Assembly: GCF_001949145.1 (NCBI RefSeq)
Contig: NW_019091524.1
Span: forward strand, 51,169-115,168
Direction of reading: 5' to 3'
DNA: 64,000 bases
Source of the DNA: Acanthaster planci
Lineage: Eukaryota; Echinodermata; Asteroidea; Valvatida; Acanthasteridae
Shown here: positions 13,101 to 28,100 of the stretch, piece after piece
Layout: the number at the start of each line of letters is the position of its first letter
Position numbering within the stretch: position 1 is the stretch's first letter
Translations under genes and position numbers: made by a program
The notes under the pieces: generated by a model
What the model saw: only the letters and a program-made list of their open reading frames with translations
Databases searched by the model: none
Told to the model about the DNA's origin: nothing

Positions 13101-16100
13101 CTACCACTTTATGTGAGGTTGTGGCAAGTCTGCATGTCGGCCAGATGGGTTCTCGCAATTTTTTTTTATTGTTCTTCGGACTTACGGGTGGCTTTCCCTC
13201 TGACCATATTCTTCACCTAACGTCAATCCCTCCCACAGGATCAAATGGGCAGGCATTGGAAAAAAAGGTTAACTTGCCCCTAAGAAGTTCTGCAAGGGGC
13301 ATCCTGAACACTCCATGGTGTTTCAACCCCTGTTGGCTCTATTCTGGCTACTGTCGATGGATCTCCAAATCGCTTACTTTCACGCCTTCAGTCCATCTAC
13401 GGTTTTACAAGTTCCTCTGATTCATTTACATCAGAAGAACTTTTGGGATTCGACCATCCAATATCTCGATGTCCAAAGGAGTCTTCACCTGAATGGCGGA
13501 AGTTGTGACTGCCTACCTACTTCAGTTCTCCATTCCAACATTCAGATATTTCAACAGCTAACTGGGCTTAGACAGTTCTACACACAAGACCGCAGGATTA
13601 GCTTGCCATCTGCACTTCTTCATCTCTCTAGGTGCCATCCCCGACCCCCCTCGGGCTCCGACACACAAACACGACCCTCCTTCAGCCCGATGATGGGTCT
13701 AGTGGACCTGGCACCTCTTTACCGTTTTCACATTTAGGCCCCTCCAGCCCAGTAACTGGTGTTCATCCGGTCCAAATTGTGAACCTGATTGACCTCCAGG
13801 TTTTCAGAATGGACCTCATCCGGTCACAAATTCGTTGACAATTGATATGGAACCACCTGGTTTACAACTTCCTGCTCCCAAAGATGGATACTTAGGTGAC
13901 AACTTCCTACCGACCCATCCTAATTTACAGGGGGTGCTTCCCCTCCTGACCTTCCAGTTCTCAGTGAATGGGAAGTCTCTTCAACATCTGGAACTCAGGC
14001 GACCTCCAGCTTGGTACATCACTGCAGGACAACCACTAGAGCAAATCTGTCCTGTTGGATCAGACAATTGTTCCCATTGGCATCAGGCTTTGGGATTGAA
14101 CTCAAGGTAACCCATATCCTGATTACCAACATTACAACTCTCCTGCAGTCGTGCACTCTCAGAGAAGGATTATCCAGATGAAGCCGACTCTATATTACAA
14201 TATGGCCGAGTTGATCTTCAAGGCACTGGTACTCGACAGTTCACACATTGTCTTTTTTTTCACAACAGAGAACTTCGGCTGCTGAGGCTCTGCACCTGGT
14301 TCCCCCACCTACAGGCCTGGGCAACGGATGTCCCCCCCTTCAGCTGGGATGGGCAAAGAATACAATTTTATGTACAAAAATACCTCTGTAACTCAAAATG
14401 TGCTCCACACTACACCCAGTTGTCTCAATAGTTTTGTGACGCCGATCAAGAAAACATTGCCTAATCACTTCAAAACTAATAGGTAAAGGACCATCGCGAG
14501 ACCTTGGTTGGAGTCATCACTGCCTAGCGCGACCGTCTGTGTTGCATGTGCACAGCACATGCACTGTAGACACCACTTTGCACCGACCGTGACAAATGCT
14601 GCTTTTTGGCTATCCTGACTTCTACTGCAGACCCATTCATGGACAACCCAGTCGCTGACTCTTGTCAATAACCACATGACAACAGAAAGTGATGTCATTT
14701 CTGTAGAAATTCTGTGGCGTGTTACGCCTAACATGTTCAGTGCAAAGACAAGATTTGCTACACGAAGGTACTACTACACGTACCATTTAAGCTGTTGATT
14801 TTTATTTAGCGGTAGAAAGAAACCTGTCTGTTCATGTAACAAGAATAAGAAAATCTCAGTAAAAAGATTTTTGTGTGTGCAAAAAATACACCATCAGAAT
14901 GAATAAAAAGCTGGAAAATAATCACTAAAATGTTGCTATCACAGCAGAGCAAGTAAAGTTTTTTAAGATTATGCGCATGGTTCATCTATGTGTTTTGTGA
15001 CGTTATGACTTGGGGAATTCTGTTTAATAACCCAAAATCTGGACAACTCAATTTTTTTCATGTTACATTGTACATGTATGTAAATGGCAACCAAGGAAAA
15101 AATGACTGCACCACCAGCATGCAGTACCTGTGGCCTGGGTGGGGCTTTTGTGACTGATTTTATCCTTCAAAGTTTGCTGTGTTAGCCACCTGGCGCATAA
15201 GCCACAGAGACATCTTGCGCTTGAGAATCAACATATAAGCTGCAGCTTATTTTCTGAAAATTGCGGTATTTTCATCAAGAGTTCCCCTTTGAGACAACTC
15301 TTTTATAGTTGGATCCTGTGTCCTTAAACTCTTCAAAGGTTTTCCCTCTGGTCTTTCTTCGAGGCATCATCATCACTAACCTAGGTGAGGCTGGCCTTTC
15401 TACTTCTAGTAACTCTTCTTTCCGAGGCAGTAGATTACCAACAGTTTCCATCACAGATGATTTCATCGAATAGTTAACACCAGGGCATCTATTTCATCCT
15501 AGCCTCAGATGCCCTCTTAAGTCATCGCACCAACAAGACGTCTTTGTCTCGAACATCCCAGGGCGTTCTACTTCTAATAGCAAACCTTGCCATCCTATTC
15601 AGTTCTCATAATGGTATCTGACCAGGACCTCAAAGCTCAGAGGTGCTGTCCCTCTTCTTCCATCATTACTCAGTTAAACCTCACCGAACAGCAATCAGCA
15701 ACACTTCGGCTAATTGGGTTTCCTCATCCATCAAGTTCGCCTGTTCCAAATGGCCGACTGTCCAAAACACAAACCTGGCCACCCCGTTGCAGCATCTTTC
15801 ATGCTGTTCCTCAGAAGACATCTACAGAGCAGCATGCTGGGAAACACTACATGTATCATCATTCACCTCATGCTACCTGAATAAAGTCTTGCGACAAGTT
15901 CTTCGTGGTGAGACAATACCAGCCTTTTCACTGAAACTATGAGAGCCCATGCTGGGTGAGCCACCTCCAGCTCTTCCTAGTGGCCTCCTTTCATCAGTGG
16001 GTCCTCATCATTCCACACCGTATTCCACACTTTCAATGCATCCCCACCAACCCTCCACCAGGTATGGTGCTACTCTAGTATATAGTGACTGTTTGTGTAG

Positions 16101-19100
16101 GGTGAGCTCATTGGACTCCTCCCCACAGTCGTGTGGGATGAGTCTGCCAGCAAATACCTACCTAAATAGTCAATGCCCTCCCATCCTCCCCACTGTGGTT
16201 CAGACCTTGCACCCCGAAAAAGGATGAACATGGCCATGATGGCAGTAACGCCAAAATGCATTATGGTAATGGAGGGTGCACTACAGTTGATCAAGTGACC
16301 CCTCAAAAAAACGCCTGAGCATACTTTGACTATTTTTCACCCTAAAGCATAGGCATGGGTGGATGAAGAATCTTCTTAGAAGAAGAGTGACACCAAGAGC
16401 GGCCTAAACGGATGAGTGGTTATGGTGTTAGAGCCAGTTTGTGAAGCAAGGTCAAAATGTTGAAAATTGAGCAAAATGTGCCAAGTTAATTATGTTAAAT
16501 TTGCTGGAAAGTGTAAAGTTTATAAATAAAGTTTATCATTTTGTTTAGACTTGTACCATTTTTTTGTCATCTTTGCTATAATCACCCTTCCCCCTCCCCA
16601 TGTTGTACCAAAAATCAATAACCAGTGAATGATTATTGGAATCACTTCCGCTAAACTTGATCAATGGATTCCCTGGACCCTGCTTTACATAAAAGGCTCT
16701 ACACTCAAAACTACTCAACTGAATCAATTGATCAAGGTGTCATTCTCCTCCTAAGAAGATTCCCCATCCATACATACATGTATGGGTCTCCCTTTATAGT
16801 GACTGTTTGGGTAGGTATTCGCCAGTAGACTCATTCCACACTACCGGTACTGTGGAGGAGGATTTACATGCATGTGGTGAATTTGCAAAAGATGAACATT
16901 TTTGCTGCAAAGTTGTCGATCATGACATCAAATTCACTTCGCTTCTGCATTTGCCTATAAAGTACATGTAAAAACCGGCCTTAATGTAGGACAAAGCTAC
17001 AGTACTGGGTAGCTGTGCATGATGAATTCTATCCTAAGCTTTCACAAAGATCTGTACTAATGAAATATATGTACATGTGCTGGTAAGTTGAGCACAATTG
17101 TCAGCTCATCACATTAGTTGCAGTGTAAGGTTTAGAAACTTTTGTTTCTATGCAGAAATCTGATCATATCTGAGATTATGCCTCCATTATGCTTTATTTA
17201 GTGTCTTGTACATTTTTACACTTTTTTAAAGATCATAATCTTATTTGACTATAAACTCTCTGTGTCGTTTCTTAAACTGGCACACACACGTTGCTTTGGA
17301 GGTTTCACATTAACAGTTCTTTTAAGAAATTTGTAGGGTCCAACATGTCCAGCACCTAGGATGTACACGTACAATGTAGTGAATGTACATGTACAACAGT
17401 GTGCCGTATTTGTTCATCAGAAGGTTTGATCTACATGTACCAGTAGACATTGAAGATGTGGCAGATACATGTACATGTAGGTTTGATATCCATTTTTTTT
17501 ATATGAATCAATTTGTCATGGAAAAAGTTTCATGATATTCCACTTTACTGTCATGACATTTTTAGGCCATGTCTGTCTTCTATTGTAGTGCTAGGAGAAA
17601 TTCAAATAAAGTTTTAAATGGGGATACTTGACTGTTGGAATTTACTCTTCTCATTTTCAAGTTGAACGAAGTTCACCCTCACCATGCACATACATTTACG
17701 AGTTGCAACAAAATCACACAGTGGACCGGTACATCATGTGGCCTTCGCCTACATGTAGATTGTGCTTGATATCCTGAATCTACCTTATATTTCTAACGTT
17801 GTGATACAGGGTGTAATTCTGTGACACTGGCCTCAGGTATCTGCCAGTGGCCTCAGGTATCTGCCAGTGGCCTCAGGTATCTGCCAGTGTACTTAAGCTT
17901 GTTTTGTTTCTCAAACTCACATGTAATTCTTCCCCAAATATCTGACTTGATCTTCTGGAAACAGTTATTTTGCAATGCCATTTACAATGTACATACCATA
18001 TCATGCTACTGGCATGTACATGTACATGGGTCTTCATCACACAATACAGTTGAGGGAGAACCAATGAAAGTTGAAAGCCAGTAGCCGTTCCCACGACTTG
18101 TTATGGTAAGGGCAGGGACAACATCACCAAGTTTGGCCAATCAAAAGTCAAAAACCACAACCAATTATCAGATTCTTTTTGCCTGTAATACGTAGACGCA
18201 CACATTTCACATGCTGAAAAGGAATGGAGAAAATGCGCTTTTTTGGTATGCATACAGTGTACATACATGTAAACACATGCACGCACATGTACCGCGGTAC
18301 CGGTTTAAGTTTCAAATGGGTCTCCAACGGGTTCGGCATTGGTACTTGTACATGTACATGTACAGTAACTCTATACTGGTGTTGACTACTACACAGAACT
18401 TACCATTGCATTACAGTCACTTGTTTTAATTAGAATCAGTGAAAAAAAGAATTCACAAGACACTGACAGGCTGTTGCACAGGTACGCATTGAGTATTGAT
18501 CTCTTTCAGAAGTCACAGAGCACTAGAAGAAAGTGCTTTCTTTGGTGTATCAGGTAGTGCTGGTACAGGAAAACAATTCTTCCACTCAGTAAACTGGCTG
18601 GTATGGGGGGGGAGAGATATAGAAATTCAGATTTTAGTCCCACTAAATTGGCACTCCTACATATTATACATTTTTAAAGTGATCCATGAGAATTCATCGG
18701 ATCCTGCTATTTATATATTCACAGCAATGAGTATCTAACTGGTGATCTTTCTGCATTAAAAAATTAATTTGAATGAGGTGTAAACAAGCCAATGTAACCT
18801 CCGAAACAATATCGTAATCCACAACACAACTTTCAGGTATGTAAAGTAGGCCATTGCAGAATTATAAACAAGCAGTGATTATATTATAAGCAGTGATTTT
18901 ATGACCCACTGCTTTTCCAACATTGTGATTTGTTAAAAAAAGTTTTTGTCAAAAACTTCACAACTGTGTTTTATTCTGTAGAAAGTTAATGCAGATAACC
19001 AAACATTGCATCCTAAGAAAGAAATAATAAGCAAACCAGACCTTTTTCTTTGTGTTGATAATTAAAAGTTTGTAGGGGAGACAAAAACACAAAAACAAGA

Positions 19101-22100
19101 AAACAAAAAATAAAAAAGAATGAGATACAACATTGCATTACAGATCACTACACACATTACAGATCTGTGTCATACATGATACATATAGCATGTGATCTCT
19201 GAAAGAGGTTTGTATCAGACAAACATTACAGAACATTGTCTTGATTCTTTCCGTACAAACCTTAATACTCTTTTCTTCGTGAATGTGCTGTTAATGCACA
19301 CCATGTTGAGGTCTATGTTTCCTGAGAAAAGTAAACGGAATGAAACTACTGAAATGTTTCGGAGGTTACTTATATGGTGGTGTCAGGGGTTTGTTAACTA
19401 CTTGCTGCCAGGTGCCTTTGAAAATGCAGTGTGAAAAAAAATGGGTGATTTTTCAATATCTTTGTTTTTCAACAATCTACAAAAATTCGTATCTTTTTTT
19501 CCTTAATGCCTAAACCCCATCGAGTGACTGCCTGGTGGCTACTCTAATTTCAGCCTGGCCTGCTGCCTTGTAAAAAGAGCCCAGATTGTGTGATGTTACA
19601 TAAGTTTCTTTTGTTTCCAAAACTACACAGTGCACTGGTGACGTCTTTTCAATAGGGGCCATATTAGCATGCAGCGGTTTTATATCGCTCATCTCTGTGT
19701 TGGAGTGCTGGAGCGCTTTTGTCCCCGGTTGTGCTGAATGCCACAATTAGTGGTATAATCTATCAAAAATGATGGATTTCCTCTGCTATTGACAACTAAA
19801 AAAGTTGGCAATTCCCAGCAGCTAAAAATAGCACATTGAACCCCAAAAAAATCTATGTAATCAGCAGCAAGAAGTGTGGGGATGCATATGCATGAAAAGT
19901 TATTACCGGAAAATGTAACCTCAGAAACATGGCAACACTTAATGACCTGCCTACGGAACGGAAACAGAATCAGCGGTCCAAATTGTATTTTGCTTAATTC
20001 TAACTCAAAACAAAGTGCATGCACAAAACATTAAATAAAAAACCAATACTGGAAAAAACGGACCAGCCAGGTGAAGAAACACAGGAATTTTGTGAAGCTA
20101 CTCAAGGTAGCATTACCCAGCACGGTTGTCCGACCAAAAACCTCAGAATTATATCAACTGGTTAATACAAACCCACACTTCAAAATTTCAAACTTGCACT
20201 ACTGATCGTGAAAATGGCCGATAATGTATGCAGTTTATGCAAATTAGTAACCGTTATTAATTATCAAATATGTAATTATATTCATAGTGGTAACTGAGAA
20301 AGTATTCATCTAAAGTGATTGGACAAAGTGTCAGGGCACGTTTTGAGGTTCAACAGTTAAAGCCGTGGTGTTTTACAATGACAATATACAGTTAAGCTCA
20401 AAATCCAACCCACGTTCCGGTAGCATAGCATTTACAACCAAAAGACCATACAATTGACAATCAAAAGCTCAGATCTTTGCCCAGATGAGCTTTTGTAAAG
20501 GAAAAACAAGTTTTTTGTGTGCCTGGGTTGACCATCAGTCCAGTTAAATCGTTTTAAGAAAAACAGTAAACTGCCACATGTTTCAAAGGTTGCGAATCAT
20601 GTTGGGTTTCACTGTTTGTATACATGTACATTTTAGCATTCACCATCATGTGACTTACTAGGACATAGCCATCCAAAAGAAGTTTCCCATATTAAATAGT
20701 CGTCAGGGTCACTGGTAAAAGCCACAAATATGATACAGGTGGGAACAATTTTCATTCTACACAAACTATGTATAGATAATAGCCTAACTACCGTGAAGTA
20801 CAGTACATGTGTGTACCTGTACTTTACCCTTAAAACCACTAGGAACATTCAACTGTGGCAATACCGTTAAGCGCAATGCTTTATGCACTGTGATGAAAGT
20901 GTCGGTTTAAAAAAGAAATTAAAAATTGCCAAACCCACACAGAGTTGGCTGACTTTGCAACTGAAATTGTTCAACATTTTATGTATTTTTTTATTTTTTT
21001 GGAATGGCAAATCTTCTGGAATTTTGGGTTTACTTTTTCAACTGACTTGTATTTTTTCTAGGTTTCATACATTTTTAATGGCAAATGCATTGTTGTGAGT
21101 TCCTTAGTACATGTACCTACTTCATTGAAAAGAACACTTGGGAGCAGCCGCAGATTTTTGTTTCAATTCAAGCCACTTGTTTTAATTACAATCAGCTTTT
21201 GGATTCAGTGCATTAATTAAAATGAGTCATTATCACGACTGAATTGATATTGATTACAAGTGTCCACCTCTAATGATTTTTAACATGGTGAAGTATCAGT
21301 ATACATATACAGATATGCAAAAAGATACAAGTAAATGTACATGTATTGCTTTAATCAACTGTTTCCAGATTTATACTTTGTTGGGATTAGAGATGCTGAT
21401 CATCAGGCAAAGAATTAAACCAAAAACAGTATCAAAGTGTTCCCTGTATGGTGAGTTTTATCAAGCCTGCAGCATTACTCTATTAATTGTTTAGAAGCTA
21501 GATCACAAACAAACCTGCTGTAATTAATACAAGAAGTCACATTAGATAAGTGGTTTCAAACAAAGGTGATCTTGATGTTAGGGTAAAAATAAGCAGGCCC
21601 TGATTATTTGCATTCTGTATGTACATGTACATGTATACATGTACTTGTGTATTTACAAAATTCTCTTCATTTTTGGCGAGCTGCAGAGTAAATGTGAACC
21701 TACATGTACAGTGTATGTACAGCAGGGTTCTCCCCACATACAAACTTGCGTATCGTGCCCGATACGCAATTATTTCTGCCCAATACACAAAAAACGGGCC
21801 GATACCCATTTTTTTCGTCCCTGATATGCAGATTGCATGTCGGGAAAATGTAGACAAAAAAGCAGTTGATAGTCCTGCATTTTTCCGTGTACATGTACAT
21901 ACTATAGGTAGCCTACATAATGCATTGTGCACCACGCGTCAGCGGCCACACTACACACCGTACATTGGCACTGAACGTTCCTCGTGGCTGGTGTCGCATG
22001 AAATCTGAACTTTCGTCATGGGCGTCGTACATGCACCCGCGCGCATATGTGTTTTCTCTGTGCCGTGTGTTCAGTACGGTAGTGGGGCTGCATTTACGAA

Positions 22101-25100
22101 GGTTAAAATTTTATACTACACCATTCGCAGAACTTACAACATCGACCCCACACACGTTTTTTTCATGGCGGCAGCCGTAGCCCTCTGTAACACTATTAAT
22201 GGCATCTACGATGGGGATGCTATTTCTCGTTGCCATTTCACCATGTTTTGTCTCGCGCACAATGGCAGAAACTCAATCAAAGATGAAAAGCTCTTTTTTG
22301 AACCAATAACATCAGCAGTCCCTGCCGTGGGAAGCCCAAAGGTAGACGAAGCAGCCACCTGCAGCACGTGCACAGAAGGCACCGGCGAAGGAAGGTCTGA
22401 TCAGCAAAACCAAAGGTTGAAGCATGTACATGTATCAAAATTAAAACTGAATAAATGGGTGTTTAAATCGTTGATTAAATCAGCCACTACATGTTGTTGC
22501 ATGTTTTTAAAATATCCAAAATTAAAAAAAAACTTATTGAACCTCTTATGTTTATTCCTGAGAAAAGGTACTTGAAAAGCCCAGGAAATGCAGCTGAGAG
22601 CATCTAAAGTCCAAGAATTTCCAGGCCCCGAACCCCACGCTGTGGCTTCGCAAAATGTTGGTAGACCACAATTGAAAACCCCCACGGTTTTGAAAAATCC
22701 TGGGGAGAACCCTGTACAGTATACCAATTTCTCTTGGCCCGTCTGTTGGGTGTCCATTTCTCTGTCTGTCCGTGGAGGGGGTAGGGCATCCACCTTTATA
22801 TTAACGTTTTTGCTTGTGGATATGGTTAATGATATGTATCATTTGTGTCTGTTTTAATCTGGAGATTTATGAGTATCAGAGCCTGATGTGGGATTATTAC
22901 CTTTAAGTGTTAAGAAATTGAATTCCATGTCACAGTTTTCAATTGTATTGCAGACATAAAGGTACATGTATATTTATACGTGAACATGCTGTACACTGTT
23001 GTACTGTATGCACACATTTACTGGTACATTGTACAGTGTACATTGTTAGAAATGGATTGGATGATAGGTGGTGGAAAGGGAGATGGATGGGATGGTGGGA
23101 TGGGGTGGCAGAGTAGGATATGAAAGGGATGGGGGTGGAGTAGAAGATAGATGGTATGATGGCTGGGGACGGGTGGGGATAGGTGGGATAGTGGGGTGAG
23201 GTGCAGAGTAGGAAATGGATGAGAAGATACTGGTACCGGTAGGAAAGGGAGGGGTAGGAGATGGATGGAATGAGACCGGTAGATAAGGAAGGGGTAGGAG
23301 ATNNNNNNNNNNNNNNNNNNNNNNNNNNNNNNNNNNNNNNNNNNNNNNNNNNNNNNNNNNNNNNNNNNNNNNNNNNNNNNNNNNNNNNNNNNNNNNNNNN
23401 NNNNNNNNNNNNNNNNNNNNNNNNNNNNNNNNNNNNNNNNNNNNNNNNNNNNNNNNNNNNNNNNNNNNNNNNNNNNNNNNNNNNNNNNNNNNNNNNNNNN
23501 NNNNNNNNNNNNNNNNNNNNNNNNNNNNNNNNNNNNNNNNNNNNNNNNNNNNNNNNNNNNNNNNNNNNNNNNNNNNNNNNNNNNNNNNNNNNNNNNNNNN
23601 NNNNNNNNNNNNNNNNNNNNNNNNNNNNNNNNNNNNNNNNNNNNNNNNNNNNNNNNNNNNNNNNNNNGGTAGGTAAGGGAGGGGTAGGAGATGGTTGAGA
23701 TGATGGAATTGAAGCAGAGTAGGAGATGGTTGGGATCATGGTTTTGGGGGGCACAATAGGAGATGGATGAGATGGTAGGTAAGGGAGGGGCAGTAGATGG
23801 ATGAGATGATGCAGTGGGGGCAGAGTAGGAGATTGATTGAATGATTGGGTAGGGGTATAGTAGAAGATGGATTGGATAGTAGGAAGGGGATGGGGCCTTT
23901 AGAATGTTATTCATTTTAAATCCATAATGTACATGTAGTCCAACATGTGTATCAGTCAATTTTTCTAAGAGATAAGGTTTCCGGGTACACTACTACTCTT
24001 ATAGAGGAGATGGATTTCACATTGTGTACATGTACCTGTGAACTTTCTCTCAGTCTACCTTCCATTGCAAAATAATATATAAAAATAAGTATGAGGACTT
24101 CACTTCAATCCTTAGGAGTCAGGTTGGTGTAGCAGAGATGCCAACCCTTCTGATTTCACCGGAAGGCTTCTGGAATGAAGGTCAACTTTACGACCGCCTT
24201 TTAAATCCTTCCGGATTTTAAAGCAAAATGTAAAGGGTTTTCCCTAGAATATTTAGTGTACGTGTACATGTATCTAGGGATTTCCTCCCACATCTAAAAC
24301 TGAACTTATTTTCATTATCTTCTCATTTGTCACCTCATCCACGGCGTGGCTCGCCGTGGTGAGCAAGTGCTCGCGATCGCGCTGCATGGACCAGACGGCC
24401 CAGCTGAGGAAATCCCTACTATAGACTACAACAGCACATTCCACGTGGAATATTTAGTGTACATGTACATGTATCTAGGGATTTCCTCCCACATCTAAAA
24501 CTGAACATGTCTTCATTATCTTCTCAATTGTCACTTCATCCTGTAATTGGCACTACATGCACTGTTGGATGGACAGATACAAATGAATGAATTAAATAAA
24601 TAAAAATCTTACTTTTAGCAGCCAATTTCTTTGTACTTGCTTTTTTTTAAAATTGTGGCAAAGCTTACAGTTTGATAGTATTGTTTTTTATATTTACTTT
24701 AGCAGTGCCATTTGTAATTTGGATGTATATATTGTACAGCTGATCATCCTCTTTCATATCTTCGTAAAATAATACGCAAACCAAGATGGCGGCGACCATA
24801 GAAGATGAGGGTTCATTGGAAATGCAGCCAAATTTTTGTTGTATGCGTGTTTACACAGATGAATTGTGGGAAGCTTATAGCTTTTAAAAGTTAAGTTGGA
24901 GTAAATTTATCAGCTGTGGTTACCAGTGAACGCAGATGCCTGACTCACTTGAGGCAAAAATTGTTGTAAAGTTTGCCCAAACACACCATGTGAATTTGGC
25001 CGTGTCATGACGTGGAAAACAATTCAGCACTCCCCTGGCGAAATGAAGCTGGTTATCACCGTCATTGCTACCAGAAGTTTTGCAACGTAAATAAAATATG

Positions 25101-28100
25101 ACAGGCCCAGGGCAGGTAAACTAAAGAAAATGCCGATAACGGTAAATTTTGTCGCTCAGTTAAGTCAGTTTGTATCGTTAGTGGAGTATACTGTTGCTAT
25201 TATGAATTTATTAAAGTATGACATTGACATGACTAGATATGTAGTATGTACCTGTACTTTCTCCCCTCTCCTCCACAACAGTACTTGACGATTCCATGCG
25301 CTTGTACTGTTTCATTTAACAGCGGTATGTTAAAGCCTCTACCAAGTGTGTGTGTTTTTTTAAGTTTTAAAGATTAGGCTTCTGTCATTTTGTACATGTA
25401 CCGGTACCTCAATGGTTTCACTTGAATTACATACAGCTAGGTTGCCGAGATGGCTGACATTCAACACGTTGTGCACAAGAGTGACAAATTCTCCTCCATA
25501 ATTTTCTTAAACTTAGAAAAAGCTTTCTCATAATTAGTTAATATTTTACCTTACATGAAAGTTTCCAGGAAGAAGTGCTAGGCCTACTTCACTGGAATCA
25601 GTTGAGATTTTTAAAATTTTCTTTTTGTTAAAGACGTGCTTTAAATTCTAAGTTATCTGCACTAGAAACTCCAACTGTTTGTTTAGTTTTCGAACCTGCC
25701 GTGTCATGTCTCTTCCAGCTGGAGATGCTGACACTGAATCTGCACATGACGAGGATACTCCAGACCCATCCCCAAAGAAGAAAAATGCTTCTGAGGTCCA
25801 GCTTATCACCAACAAAGTCTGACCAGGAGAGGAGTCATGTGCTGCCAAGTGAATGTATTATCCGTCGGTGGAACCAATACACACAGGATGGGAGAACTGA
25901 GTCGCGATGGACAATTCCTCTTTCGAAGTGTGAACAAATACGTGCACAAACCTTCCTTGCAGCAGCAGAGAAGCAACATCATCAGTGCATTCTCACTCAC
26001 TCAGAAACTTTACAAACAGCGTGGTGTTGAATAGATAACTATAACTGTAAATATATTTTCTTCGGTTCCATGTTTCTCATTGCTTTTTTTCTTTTTTCCA
26101 TTCATTTTTCACTGGGAACATGGTTGGTCAGTGGAAAAAGATACTCCCCAAACACCATGGTGGTGTATAAATAACTATAACTGTAAAATGTAATCTCACC
26201 TTGTATTTATTTCCATGAATAAAAATAAATAAATAAATAAATAAAGATAAATATCTTTGTTTATGGCTGAGAATAAAGAATAATATTTATTAGTATGGAA
26301 AGGCCACTTGATCTGCACCATGATCTACACCTTGTATATTTTCTGTTTCCTCCGGAAGGTGCTCTCAGAAGTTTGTACAGGTGTTTGTCTTTTTTTGTAA
26401 ACCGAGAGACCTTTTTGGGGTGTTTTGTTCCCATCAGATTTTTGTGCTTTACAGCTTTGTGAAGCCAAGCTGTTGGGCAAACTCATTTTAGTTTATCTTT
26501 TCCAGTTTCGGGGCTATTCTGTTGATGACCTATACAACAGTACATGGGGGAGGGGGGTAATGAGTTGAGAGCTAATGGTTCATCATTGATGTGGCACTTA
26601 TTAAAATTAAAGTTTACATTATTTGCCAACATTGAGGATGAGGAATCTGTAAGGTGTATTTTGGTATATCATGAATGCTTGTAGTATAGCCTGTACCGCT
26701 ACGTACATGTGTGTGTCGTCACGTACGCATTTGGTACAACAAATACCAATGTTGTAGTCGAGACCATCACAAGACCAAACACAAGACCATGCACAAGACC
26801 ATCACAAGTAACAGGGTGAACAATGAAAAGGGAATGCTTTTGTGGCAGTTCACTTGAATAGCTTGTGATTCGAATTCATACTGGAGGTCTTGTGTTAGTC
26901 GTGTGTGGTCTTGTGAAGGTGTTAAGTGGTCTCAACTGCAACACTGACAAGTACCGGTGTGGTCCGTTAGACTCTACTGAAATAATGGCAGAACTTACAA
27001 ATCCGAACTATTCTAAGAGGTCCAAGGTTGTGGCAGTATCACTGTCATTTCTTGATCAACACGTGAGTGGCCAAGTAGATTAAATTTCACCACTTTCAAC
27101 TTTGTCTCGAAAACGGCTTTAATATCACTATCAAGACAGGCAACATACATGTACGCAACCAGCACAACTATGCATGGAATTTTTTGTATTGTTATTATTA
27201 CTGGTTTATTGCTACTTACCTGCAACCCTAAGGTTGAATAGCAAAGTGGTACATCAAAATGCATTAAAAATCATAAAAAATGCGTATAAGAAATATTACA
27301 ATAGATAATAAAATAATGAAAACATCAAAACCATAAACAATACACATAAGTTCTAATAAATAAAGCACTGGGATCATGCAATATGCATTAAGGCACATTA
27401 CATTAATACACATTGCATATACTAAGACATTAGAGGAAAAATAGTCATCAGTAATGCCCCCATACATATTCCTGTCATCAAATCAAAGTTATGCACCATT
27501 CCAAAACCCCAAAATCAATTTTCAACTGTATTATTCAGCAATATTTTCCAGTACAGTAAGGGGCTATTTTGAAATCTTTCTGTTGGACTGTGATGGCAGT
27601 CAGATTTTCGAGCTGACCGTAAGGATATTGAATGACACGTGGGAAACCAGTCAGGGAATTTGCTTGAATGGAAGGTCTTCAAGGAAAATTTAGTACACAA
27701 GTGTGTTCTTCTTTCCTTTAAGGCTTCTAAATCGAGTAAACACAGAGCTTGATCAAAATTACAGTAACTTTTGCCAAGAATGATGCGACAAATTCGTCTT
27801 TGGATTGATTCTAATCGGTTGGATTGTGTTGTCGTCAACGATGGATGCCAAACAGGAACAGCATATTCCATAATTGGTCGTAGGTAGCTTTTATACACAC
27901 AGACCAATTCATCCTTAGTTAATCCCATCATTTTAAGTTTACAAATCATGAACAGCAAGTTATGATTAGCCTTAGAATGTTAGCAATGTGACCATCCCAC
28001 TTCAGGTTGCTCTGAAGGATGACCCCTAGGAGCTTGACACTAGTCACATTAGGCAGCTGAACATTAGAAATATTAGAAAATTAGAAAAACAAAGAGCACT

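Larger units (their letters stand above)
12328..16230 (+). mobile_element. decayed DIRS-type (tyrosine recombinase) retrotransposon
   Basis: Three protein blocks in the order expected of DIRS elements, all on the plus strand and all broken by stops and frameshifts: a Ser/Pro-rich frame (12328-12831, possibly gag-like), a reverse transcriptase/RNase H region (about 13100-14110) and a tyrosine-recombinase-like C-terminal block (about 15560-15942). GC content is higher than in the surrounding intron. Termini were not resolved, so the limits are approximate. It lies in the second intron of the THAP gene, same strand. Confidence 0.6.

Noticed and set aside
19930-19998. Short ATG frame M-A-T-L-N-D-L-P as a first exon
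   Set aside because: Stops after 22 codons without a usable donor.
22018-22575. 185-codon plus-strand frame
   Set aside because: Lies inside the hAT-like element, shows no motif and ends in AT-rich low-complexity coding.
23041-23900. CRISPR-like repeats
   Set aside because: Units are contiguous and variable without spacers, in a spliced eukaryotic genome.
22939-23959. Two long minus-strand frames rich in Ser, Pro, His
   Set aside because: Translation of the minisatellite and its N gap, not a protein.
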